Source of the DNA: Phoma sp. XZ068
Taxonomy: Eukaryota; Ascomycota; Dothideomycetes; Pleosporales; Didymellaceae
Assembly: GCA_004835665.1 (NCBI GenBank)
Contig: RBKR01000011.1
Coordinates: 186,001 to 250,000 of the forward strand
Length of the DNA stretch: 64,000 bases
Direction: 5' to 3'
The translations under genes and the position numbers were made by a program. How positions within the stretch are numbered: position 1 is the stretch's first letter; each line of letters starts with the position of its first letter. The notes beneath the pieces are model-generated. The model did not search any database, had not been told where the DNA came from, and saw nothing but the letters and a program-made list of their open reading frames with translations. Positions 44,801 through 55,531 of the stretch are shown in pieces.

Positions 44801-45650
44801 CCGGACCGCTCGTGTCACAAGCTTGAAGGATTTAAGCACGAGCTCATCCAGCAGCTCAAATACTGTCGTAGCATCTTCATTCGACTGCAAAGTCTCTTGC
44901 AGCTTCTTCGCGGTCTTGACAAGTGTCGAAAGATCGCCAAGGAGCCCTTTCCGCATGCGCCGCAAGCCAACGTGCGCCACAATTAGATGTGAGTCCCTTG
45001 AAAGACAATCGGTCCTTTCCTACTTGATGTAAGTGATCGTTGAGATGGGGGGACATAATTGCGGAACTTACCAGAAAGAACCGTATACCGGCAATCATCC
45101 CCCTAACGTAGTCTTGCTTGGTAAAAGCAACCAGGTTTCCACCTTCGCCGTCACGGACAAGGTCCCATAGATGCGTCAATGCGTTGAGTAGGTTACGGAT
45201 TGTAGGGTGGTCGTAGGGTTCGCAGTAGTTGGTGGGCAGCCACCCCCGTGCTCCAGATCCAAGCAATGTGCCATCAGCCCAGCCATTGGGATGTACTGAA
45301 TGCACCAAGATGATGTCGCCCTGCTTGATCGCTACTGTTATCGATGATTCCTCTGTTGACGAAGATACTGTGGAGGCTGGGACGTAGTGGTAAAAGGCGC
45401 GGAGGTAGTGGTGGAAGACCGGCTGCGCGGTGAATTGTTGTGTTGTTGAGTCACCTGATGTTGTAGGTGTCAATGGGGGAGATATCTGCGACTGTGATTG
45501 CGACCGTATTGAGAGAGCACGTGAAGACTGGCGGCTGTGGGCGTAAACGCTGGTGCGCGACTTCCTGGGCGATTTGGAGATGTTGAGAGGCGCAACCATA
45601 TCAATCGAGTGCCTTTCCACCTCTTCCGAGTCCATGGTGTGGACGCTCAT
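41894..45650 (-). CDS. SH3-domain Ras guanine-nucleotide exchange factor (Cdc25-like)
   Basis: Exons 45650-45072 and 45019-41894 (intron 52 nt, phase 0) give 1234 aa. An SH3 domain lies at about 85-147 (LRAFYHYVP, GDIILVHSVHPNGWADG, GARGWLPTNYCEPY). The join reads FFL-ERTDCLSRDSHLIVAHVG, conserved in fungal RasGEFs. A long Ser/Thr/Pro-rich linker carries acidic regions. The RasGEF-N domain is at about 755-880 (LPALVEQLTTHESTPDAVFV, FYLTFRLFTTP). The catalytic Cdc25 domain is at about 935-1160 (FDPMELARQFTIIESKLFCA, NYDSLMAIICSLNSSMVMRL, PFVGIYLTDLTFID). It loads GTP on Ras and feeds cAMP and MAPK signalling controlling growth and morphogenesis. ICMT elsewhere in the window modifies Ras-type proteins, but the two genes are far apart. 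Confidence 0.9.
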
Positions 45651-48600
45651 CCCCGAGGCGGATTGCAGCAGACAGTGGGCAGTGGCGGTCCGGAACGAGA
45701 GTCGTTAATTGGGCACCGCAAGTTCGGTGCGCCGCAGCATCGAGTTCAAACGTCTAAGGCCGGTCGAACCGTGGTTCTGGATGCTCTCGACCACACCAGC
45801 GCGATTCGATGGGGGTGTCACGGAGAGGGTCCGTTTGTTTAGACGATGGTGAGTGTTGATGTTGCTCGCTTGCTGTCACTATGTTATTATTGTGATCGAG
45901 GTGGTGGGTTGGGTGAGGAATGGTGCCACCCAATCGGGCGAGGTGAAGGAATGTGGTAAATGTAGACCCAAAACACGAGGCGGGCCATCCAATGCAACAA
46001 ATAGTGGCGATTCGGTGATGGTAACGGCGGAGTGAATGCGCTTCAATGCCTGCTAAATGGCAATGCCAACGCGAACGGGCGGCCGAGGTGTAGGTCTTCA
46101 CAGCGGAGGAAGTGAATTATTACCTTATTGGGCCGAGATGAAGTGAACGACCGGTGTCGGTGCAAGCCGTGAAACAGCCAGCTGTGTTCAATGCGCCGAG
46201 GAAAGCTGGAACAGAGGTTTTGGCGCGGAAAGTGAGCGATTGGTAAGGTCTCAGACGCAGTCTGTCTCTCGTGGGCGAAGCCGTGAAGCCGGATTGATAG
46301 TGAGCGTGGTAAGGAGGGGCAGGTGCTCGATATGCACCTCGGGGCTCCAGCGGTGACGCCTTCTAGTGCCGATATCTGAGGAAGGGACTGTGGACTTGCT
46401 GCAAGGGTCGGGCCTGCAGTCGACTCGCCGGGCAGGGAGACACGGCGTGGGTCCCTTCAACGGTCGTCTATTATGGTGATGCGCTCACGCAAGCCAGGGA
46501 AGGAACGACGGAAAACAACAGCACTCGCACACAACAGAAGTGCGTACTGGAAAGATGATTCTTCACACAACGGTGTGGCAATCAGTAGGAGGGAGAACGG
46601 CCATGATGCACGCAGGGCCACGGCACTATTATTGCTCGTCGGCGGCGGATCCATCGACCCACGACCTGCACCCAACTGCCAGCTTGGGAACAAGCTCGAA
46701 AAGCTCCAGGGCCCGACATGGGCGCGCTGGGCACGCCACATACTGCCAGGGCGCGACAGGGATGGGCGGCCAGGGAGCGTTGGCGGGCCCTGCGGCGTCG
46801 TAACCAACTTCGACCGCGGCTTGGCGGCCGGCCAGTTGATCACGATTCGCTCATTCCAGGCCGTGCGCCTGAGGGAGGCCAGTGAATTCTCCCCGGCCTC
46901 GTTCCCTTGCGCTTGCTCGCCAATAATCAAACGTTGAGCAGTTCGCGCACGATCGCGTATCGTCGCGTCTGAGCCGGCAGCGACGCGAGGAATCTGGACG
47001 CGAATGGCGTTGATCGTGAGCGCTCAGCACCGCGCTGCTCGAGGGCCAACCACCCTTCGCCTTCGCCATGGTGAGCAAAAGTCGAGCAAGACCGCGCCGA
47101 GCCCATGACATCTCGGACAGCAGCACCGTGACTCGACCTACCTGTCACAACTGCGGCCGCCTGCATGAGGCCCGCGCAGCAAGCACACGCCCCCGGCTCA
47201 GCAGGGTTCCTGGGCGAGGCTGCTTGTTATGCTCCACCAAAGCCTACGCCCGGTCGCTTTTCGCAGCCTCAATATGGCAGGGATCCACTGGCTCGCTCGA
47301 GCTGTCTAGGCCGTATTGGGCATGTCCCGGACGGCACTCGATCCCGGTTGCCATGGCGGACGTCTCCAATCGATCCCCGGGACTTTCTCCTGCACCCCAA
47401 CGCATTGTGCTCATTGGCTGTCACAGGAAATATTCCGCAAAAAGCCGTGTGGCTGATGTGCTGCAAGCCGTCCAATATGCATAATACAAGGGAGTCGAAA
47501 GAAGCAAGCCAGCGTCCTCTGTTCTGCGAAGTGACAGTCTGTCGCACCATCAGAACGAGGTGGCTCTAGCAGATCCTCAGCTCGCCAGACGTCATGCCTT
47601 CGGCAAGGGACATCTCGATGCAGTGGGGATACGTCCACTTCGACGTCCGCTAGGCATTGCCTTCCCGTCAGTGTCCCTTGGCCTGGCCCGCCGTTGCATG
47701 CGTTATCATTCTGAACCTGTGGGGAAGATCAAGAGCAGAGTCCGAGGAGGCCAGGCTGCCGAGTGGGTATGGCAAAGCAGCTAAGGACGATCCATTCGAA
47801 TTGTTATTACTCTGCCTACTGTGATGAGGCGAGGGCCGTCATCGCATGAATCTCCACCGGAAACCCCTCCAAGATTTTGGGGGAAGCAAGAGTTGAGAGT
47901 GTAACAAAAAGCACACGTGCACCACAGAATTCGACGGCTCTTGCATGGATGTTGATGCCGTGCAACCCACACCACACGCAGGGCACAATGACGCCCCAAA
48001 TCCGCCTTTCGAGATCATGTAGGCGGTTCGAGGGAGTCATCGTACTCGTCCCTTGAAAAAGATACTTGCACAGGACTTGCCTACCGCTGCCTGGAGTACC
48101 GTGTATGGTTCAACTGCTGCGACGAACGTTCGTAGGCGTGGAGGCTCGACAAGACCCCGGAAACGGTTTCGCGTTCATATCGTAGACTGGTCATTGCTTG
48201 GACCAAAAAGCAATGTTCAACGCCCAAAACGGACCCGTTTATGGGTGTTCTCCTGGGCGACGCTCACGAGCGATTACGAGCTCTGGTGAACGATTACAAG
48301 CGTAAGTGAACGCCATCAACTCTCGTACCTAAGATTGTTCACATAGGATCTAGCCATTCGACCTCTAGCTTCCATAAATTTGCCCGCAGATCTTTGCGGC
48401 ATGCTTGAAAAATGAGCATGGAGCAAATATTGTCAAGTATGGTGAAAGCGGAACTGGAAGATAAGTACGTTGATCATGCACCAGCAAACATCTGCACAAG
48501 CAATCCCTGCAATAAAGCGGCTCGTCCTCTAGGCTTGACCATAATGGGATGTGATCTGCTCATGGGTTGTAGTGGACCATGGACAGCCTTCAAGGATGCA

Positions 48601-51478
48601 AACACCATCTACCTAGACTACCCACCCACAAAGCACGACATTCGAGGAAGATCACCCGAGCATACAGCGTGTACACTTGCAACAGCAGTGTGTTGCCAAC
48701 CCTGAACCCAATGCTGGCTAACAACCATGACCCAGCTAAATCATCCCTACGCCTATATTTCGTCCACTCGAATCAATTTAAAGTATACCTCCAGCGCGTT
48801 CGTGCAGGTGCCGACTTCGGTAGACTGCAAAGGCAAAAAGCAATGGCAATTCTGCACACAATCGCAGAAAGTTTCGCGGGGATTCCATCCGTCCGTTAGC
48901 TTACTCTGGGAGTGCACGCTCAAGCATTGTAAGTTTGCCTAGTCTGCGCTCTATTGCACCTGTTTAAGTTCGGTGGATTTTAACCCGTCACATTCACACA
49001 GGATACCCACAACTGTCATCGATTTTTTCCGAGCTGAACAATAGATTGTGGGCGTTGACCTCAACAAAGCTTCCTGCGTGGTGATGAAGATGGCACAACC
49101 CTAACGCGTGCGCCGTTCACGGGGCATTGCTTTAGCTGCCGCCAGGAATTCGCCGACCGCTCATGCCCAACCTTTCCATCTTCGCATCAACGTTGTATTC
49201 GGCGACCACATGTAACGCGTTTTATTGGCAAGAAGGGTAATACAGTCACGCCGAAAGAGTCGCGATATGGGGATCCTCTCCAAACTCGATAAGCGTAGAG
49301 CCCCAAGCTTTACCCTGCTGTGATTCTCGCAAATTGCATGATTCCCCTTTTGGACGCCTGATCCCTGTCTGAAACAGCCACGAGCCCTCCTCACCCGCGT
49401 TCAAGGGACCCGAGGACATGGACTCCCACAGCAGCCTTAATCAAAGCGGCACTCTGGCCGATGCATGCGTACCGAGGCGTGGGATGCGCAAAGGCTTGAC
49501 ACTGATCAGTATCTTTCGATGGTCATGTGCGCACCTCGAGCTGCATCAATGCGATGAACCGCACACCGCACGACCCAGGCAGCGCGTGCAATGCGAAAAC
49601 GGACTTTTGTGCTTCTCTGCTCAAAAGTGAAGCTGATCGTACACAGCAAATTTGTCACTTGCGTCGTCAGTTTCACCCGCACCAGCTTGAGCTCGGCACA
49701 ATCGGCTCCCAGTCACGTTCCAAGGCCATTTCAAGGATCTCATGAATGAGGATTCAGATTTAACTTCCCTGGCTCGTAAAATCGAACCTGAACTCCACAC
49801 GGTACCCAAGCGTACGTACTTCTTGGAGATCATGGATGCAGCACGTATCGTTGACGCGTTTCCTGAAGCAACGCTGGCCACAGGTCAAATTATCGCTATT
49901 GCGCCGAGTTCCGCTGTTTACGCAATGCACTATGACGGATATTATTGTGCGACTGCGGAACCCTGAATCCACGGGCCTGGTTCGCCATCATAGGGCAATT
50001 AGTCTCACCAGGATTAAAGTGCATTCGTGTACGGCCCTGGTTCGGCATCACGTCGTTCCAATTTCTTCGCTGCGGCCGCTGGCCCCCAAACCTCTGAACA
50101 GCTGATAATCGATCGCAATTACGAACCCCGTCGGCTCAGAGGCGCAGTGCAAATGAACTGCGTGCAGAACACGAAACACTGTTATTTGGAAAGAGAGCGG
50201 AGCATCTGTCGGTATCTACTCGGGAAACCTCCTTTCACAGACGCCCCTTGCATATGTGGTCTGCCAACCGCTTCCGCGCCGTGAATATCGCCGTGCAAAA
50301 TCCTTCGCGTGGGCACCAAGGAGCAGCAGTATCGCTTTGGAGGCGGAATTGCGGCGCAACGGACACAGCGGCAATCAGCACATTCCCTTACTGCGGTGAT
50401 GGGCTTGAGGCTGATTACTTCCGGAGTTTCCGATCGATGGATCGTGGGGAACTGGGTTCACTGGGCTGCACGACATCCGTACGACCTGGGTCTCCCCAAC
50501 TGGCAGCTCGAGATACAGACAGTTTCACCGAGTCCTGAAGCTGGTTCAAGATCACGAGGCTCACCCTCAGATACCAACTTCTCTGGAGGTAAAACTTGGC
50601 TACAAACCAGGTGCCTCGCCGAGCGCGATCGTGCTCCTAGCGCGATCGTACTCCATCGCTAGCCCTCGCCCCGACATCAGGCCTTTAGGAGACCTTCCAA
50701 TACCTTAACATGGTATGCTTGAGAGCCACAGCGAATGCATTGTAGGTGCCATAGTAGGACGTACCGCCAAGCAGATCTTGCGTACTCCAACGACAAGGCG
50801 GTTACGCAACGACGACAGGGGCTGTTAACGTCCCTAGCACATAGATTGCAGGTCGTTTGTCAAATTACCATCTCCTCCATCAATTAGGTGGAGCAGCACT
50901 GAAAACCGACTGCGGGGTCGTATGAGGTGCTGTCTCGCCCAGCCGCGTGGTGTTATTCAGCGCAATTGCGTGTGCATGAATGTCAGGGAATTGCGGAACT
51001 AATGTCTAGCAATTCGAGACGTGCAGTGCCTCGGCTAATGGTTAGGCACGCCAATGCATGTATATGTCTCCGATACCTCTCAAGTTGCGATACGCATATG
51101 GACTATGCTATAAGACATCTAGTGTCACATGTTGTCAGTCAATTGACGGCCTACTTTCGGTTCACTCTCGTACTCACATTTGACATGCTCAAGATTACAA
51201 TACGAGTATCCGAAACCGAACACCTGTTCACGAAACTCGATCTAGACATCGGAAATACCATGTTCCACTATAGGTCGGCATACCTATAACACCGTCTCAC
51301 GACACCCGATGCACGTCACTTCCCGAAGCAAAATCGAAATCTGATTGGAGGAATAACTATTCCTACCCCGTCTCGTACTTCATCATCTTTAAAAATCCAC
51401 GATGTTTCTATTCCTGGACCACATAAGATGAACACAGAAGCTATTGCGATAACACTGACATGCTGGCTGTAACATACT

Positions 51479-52530
51479 GCCGGAAGAGGTAGGTTTGGCA
51501 GCAAGACGTTGATTACTGCTATGTAGATCATATGCGTCGTATTGCAGCTACGACATACAGTGCCGTCTCGGAACGCGTTCCTGCACCTCCACAAAGCCTC
51601 CGTGCTCATCTCACAAGGACATTTAATGTCCTGAATATGCCGGAAGAGGGAACTTTCTTCAAAAGCATGTAAAGGTGTTATGGAGATCATGGAGATCATA
51701 TTCATTTCACCACTCTGTTGCTGCTACATCTTCAGTCTCCGCTATAATCCTTCCAGCCGCTTCCGACGGCTTTTTCATCTTACCAAGTCATACCGCCTGT
51801 CACTGCCTGTCACTGACTGCCATAACAGGTAGGTTTGTGGCATTCTGTTGACAGCTGTTATGGAGATCATATTGAATCGTATTGATCAAGATACAGCTCA
51901 GCCTCCAGTCTCGACCCTTTCAGCTTCATCAGACGGGTCCTTCATCTTACAAAACTATACTAGATGTCACTCTTCTTGCCGCAAGAGGTAGGTTTGCAGC
52001 ATTCTGTTGAAGGCTGCTATGGAGATCTTATTGAGCTTATTGATCATACCGATTAAGCTACATCTCAGCCTCCAGTCTCGAATCACTCAGCCTCCTCGGA
52101 CGGGTCCTTCATCTTACGGAACCATACTAGCTGTCACTCTTCTTGCCGCAAGAGGTAGGTTTATATCATTGTGTGGACGACTGTTATGGAGATCATATTG
52201 TTCATCTCAATGAAGCTACACCTGCAGTCTCCGCTCTCAAATCACTCAGCCTCCTCGACGGGTCCTTCATCTTATTTTGAAAGCATACTAGATGCCACGT
52301 CCTGCCACAAGAGGTAGGTCTTCAGCATTGCGTTGACTACTGTTATGAAGATCATATTGAAAATGTCGATCAAGCTACAACTTCAGTCTCCACTCTCGAA
52401 TCCTTTCGGGCTCCTCGGATGGGGTCTTCATCTTACAAGGTTCGAGCTACTTGTCACGCACTGCCACAAGAGGTAGGTTTGTGACTTTGCATTGACGACT
52501 GATATGGAGATCTTAATGATTACTTCACAG
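51479..52530. repeat. Diverged tandem array, period about 160 bp, seven units
   Basis: A core GAGGTAGGTTT (or close variant) occurs at 51486, 51641 (GAGGGAACTTT), 51827, 51985, 52152, 52311 and 52470, a spacing of about 155-186 bp. Each core is followed about 30 bp later by a variant of TGTTATGGAGATCATATTGA. The units from the third on also carry GACGGGTCCTTCATCTTAC further along. Units differ by many substitutions and small indels, so the array is old. On the minus strand the shared blocks read GTAAGATGAAGGACCC and ATGATCTCCATAACAG, which look like a donor and an acceptor around a segment of about 63 nt. No continuous protein frame is kept across units. Confidence 0.8.
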
Positions 52531-53345
52531 GCCTGGACTTGTCAGCTGTCCTCCTCAGCCAGGGTTGTGTTCCTCCACTTACCTTCTCATTTCGATATAT
52601 TCGCTTCTCAGAGCCATGTCAACCACTGCGGCGGGATTGAGAAACAATTAGCGCACAGCTTGTATGGCTAATGGTCCAACATACATGTTGTGTGGCTGAA
52701 CCTCACGCACCTGCAACCCGAGTATTGTTCCAGAGGTATGTTCAAGTAAAGCCGAATGCGGGAGATCGGATCGACCCACTTAGCTGCACCACGACTCAGC
52801 TGTACAAGCCTCCAACAATCCTCATGTGAGGGGCCTCGGGCCGAATTACAAATATCTAGCGTGGAGATAGATGGACCACAGGTCAAGACGACGATCTCAG
52901 GCGGTGGAAAATCACAATCGACGCTTGTATTCAGAGTGACACCGTGTCACGAGAACCGGCAACAAGAGAAGTTTGTACTAAGAAGAAGAGACCAACCACA
53001 GCGTTTGATAACCCGGGACATATTCACTCCCGGTGTCGCACACCAAACAGTTTCTGTCAGGAAGTGCGGTCTTCTGCCCAGATTTCGTACATCCTGCGGC
53101 TCGTACGTCAAGGTGGCACAGACTCTCCAGGTACTTGGCTTCCATACAACCTTCTCGGGTAGTTGGACGATCCTCCAAAGGCAGATCACCTACAATACGA
53201 GGTCAAAGCCTCCATGCAGCACTACCTCTCAAACCACCAACAACAAAGGACTGGGAAATCGAATTTCCGATTGCACAAGCACAACGGACCGAATACCCTT
53301 AAAGACATAAAACTACAACAAACACAAAATAATAGTAACCTGATC

Positions 53346-53466
53346 ATTCGACAATTTTACTAGCACTCAATCCCCTTCCCGCAAAACGAACCTCATACCT
53401 CGCAAGCAACTGCGCCAAATACAAACACTGCAAGACTCTCAAAGTAGCAACTCGTGCACCAGCGCA
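53346..53466 (-). pseudogene. Cytochrome P450-like C-terminal fragment (relic)
   Basis: On the minus strand one frame reads FCAGARVATLRVLQ, then LYLAQLLARYEVRFAG and a stop 10 codons on. Cys-x-Gly-x-Arg-x-Ala-x-Leu followed by a Leu-rich helix and RYEVRF is the pattern of the P450 heme-ligand loop, L-helix and last strands. The upstream half of the heme signature (Phe-x-x-Gly-x-Arg) is not in frame, although a PFSS-like peptide occurs in another frame about 50 bp upstream. No ExxR or PERF motif was found in the preceding kilobase. It is most likely the remains of a decayed P450 gene; coincidence is possible because the stretch is short. Confidence 0.4.
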
Positions 53467-54518
53467 AAAGTAACACGTGAGTTGCTTTTTTACCCATCTG
53501 CCGAACACGATGAAAATGGAATGCAATGAAACGCACCGACCACGCGTGTAAACGAGACGCGGAAACGACGTTGCCGTGCTCGAAACCATCAGACTTGCTT
53601 TTTGGAGGCTCGTGGCTCCGTTCGGCTGGGGTGCTGGCCTGCTGCTGTGCTATAGGTTGGCTGGCAGGCGGACACGTATCCCGGTGCATAAAGGTTTGGA
53701 ACGATACTGGATGTGGGCGCGACAAGCGACGGTATGCCGTTGAGGGTCTCTACCGTTTCTGCCGTTTTCACGCGGCAAGTCTCATGTCACCTGCTGCTGC
53801 AGCTGTCAGTTTTGCAGGTATGTCCTAAAGTAGAGGTTCGTGCATTGAGGCGACATTGGTGTATTTGCTTTCTGCCATTCATTGACGGAGGAGCGATAAA
53901 GTTACAGCAGACGAGTCAATACCCAGATGCGAGAGTTTATCGGGGTACATGGCTCCGCGCAATAGGGAGAGAGCTGCAGTCTCATCCTGGGGTTATGTCG
54001 TTTACCCTGGCTATAGCACAGGCAGGCGTTGTTCCTTCTCAGCCACGGCGGATATGACCTCAAGCCGCACCCGATAATCCCCAATTTTCCATCTGCGACC
54101 AGATTTGCGTTGAGGAGCATCTCCATGTGGCAGCTCCACATATCCCGGCCGCAGTATGGCCGTCCAATATAGCACACCGCCATATATGATTGCCAGTGTC
54201 GCTCGTGTGTGTTACACAGCAGTAGCACGTTGCGGACGGTGGGTCTTTAATAGTTGCGGCGGTTATGCGTGGGCGAGCAGGGGTCGGGCCGTGTGCGCAT
54301 GCAAGCGAGCTGCAATGCTTGCGAACGGTGTGAGGTCGTGTTTTGGGCGTACATTTACCGGTGGTTCCGGAGATAGTGAGGCTAGGCTTTGGGCATCATG
54401 TATAGGTAAGGATGGCATGTGATGAGCCCAGAGGTACGTCCAGCGTTGTCCATGCTGGGGATGATGTGCGGTTGTAGCAATGCAGCAAGTTGACATGCTG
54501 TCAGCGGCGAGCGCGCGC

Positions 54519-55399
54519 TCATTGCATGTCCATTTCGTCGTCACCGTAGTCGCCCGCAGTACCAGAGTAGCCGTTCTCTGCTTCTTCTGCGTCTCGGTCT
54601 TTGCGTTGCTGTTCGCGTGAAGCACCGATTTTCCTGCGAATTGTCAGCACGTCCTCCCAAAATCAAATTCTGGCATTATAGCATACCTCAGGCCGTCAAT
54701 AACTCCTGTGATGAATGATCTTCCTTCTCCCACTTCCATGCCTCCCACTCCGTTCATCTTGATGCCTCCAGCTGCATCTAGTACTTCTACACCGCTCCGT
54801 AGCTTTGCCATGCGAACTTCTCGTAGTCCTCTCAGCAGCTTGCGCACATGATCTGGCTCTTCAAAATCATCTGCTGCCGCTTCGAGCAGCATCTCGCCCA
54901 GTTCGAGCCAATGATACGGTAATGCGTCTGGCGCGGCATCTGCGGTCGAGGTTGGTAGGAAGGGCGGCGATATTGGCAGTGTATTGTCGGAGGGTTGTGG
55001 GGGTAGTCGCGGTGGTGGAGAGAATGTATCTGCATGCTCTGTCTCGTGGTCGAGGATCGCAGTGAGGGAGTGCGTATTCAACCATGGTGGAGGTAGGATG
55101 TTCGCTCGGCGTTGGCGCTTGAGTAGGAGTGCAAGCCAGAGGGGAATGTTGCTTCGTTGAGGTGGGTTTAGAGGTCTTAGAGGCCCCTAGATGATGTTAG
55201 CCTGTTCTTTTTTTGCTCGTATCGTGGGGTAGGGAGTTAAGAGTTCTGGAGGGGTGCTGGAGGGGTGCTAGAGGGGCAGACATACACCAAGCAGCTCAAG
55301 GCCTTCGAGTCTTTGGCGCGGGATAACAGTCACGAGTTCCATTTCACACAGGAACGCGACTTCAGGAGGCGTTAGCCCCGGTGGAAGAGGCAATGCCAT
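54519..55399 (-). CDS. PSF2: GINS complex subunit Psf2 (DNA replication)
   Basis: Exons 55399-55286, 55186-54687 and 54633-54519 give 242 aa. The N-terminus MALPLPPGLTPPEVAFLCEM followed by VTVIPRQRLEGLELLG is the strongly conserved Psf2 start, then RSNIPLWLALLLKRQRRANI and PPPWLNTHSL. A helical region (LPYHWLELGEMLLEAAADDF, VRKLLRGLREVRMAKLRSGV) closes the GINS fold; an acidic tail ends the protein. Psf2 is one of four GINS subunits and, with Cdc45 and Mcm2-7, forms the CMG helicase at replication forks. Intron 1 (99 nt) contains short GGAGGGGTGCT repeats. Joins are phase 0 and phase 2. It shares a 132-bp divergent promoter with ALG10. Confidence 0.93.
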
Positions 55400-55531
55400 G
55401 TTTGCGACGCGTGAGTACGTGATCTCGAAATGTCAGGACGAGTATTGAACCGCGGACGCGCCCGAAGGCACTTTGCCGAATCGGCGCTAGCTTGATGAGG
55501 CTCTCCCGCGGCTTCTGTCCTCTACTATTCG
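55400..55531. promoter_or_regulatory. Compact divergent promoter, PSF2 / ALG10
   Basis: Only 132 bp separate the PSF2 start (55399, minus) and the ALG10 start (55532, plus), so both core promoters must lie within it or overlap the transcripts. CACGTGA-like and CGCG-containing motifs occur near 55410-55465. Confidence 0.5.

Larger units (their letters stand above)
45651..54518. other. Gene-poor stretch of 8.9 kb
   Basis: The longest gap in the window. It begins with the RasGEF upstream region. Frames of 150-185 codons exist (46457-46930 minus, 46473-46937 plus, 52756-53310 plus). They overlap frames on the opposite strand, lack recognisable motifs and do not join through splice sites into a family I know. 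Base composition looks close to 50% GC, without the A/T enrichment of RIP-mutated repeats. Two sub-features are listed separately: a diverged tandem array (51.48-52.5 kb) and a P450-like terminal fragment (53.35-53.46 kb). No transposase, reverse transcriptase or tRNA was recognised. Confidence 0.5.

Noticed and set aside
50620..50662. Two copies of an AGCGCGATCGT motif
   Set aside because: Only two short copies, without further structure; likely chance or minor duplication.
52756..53310. 184-codon plus-strand frame next to the tandem array
   Set aside because: No recognisable motif; opposite-strand frames are also open; composition does not resemble neighbouring genes.
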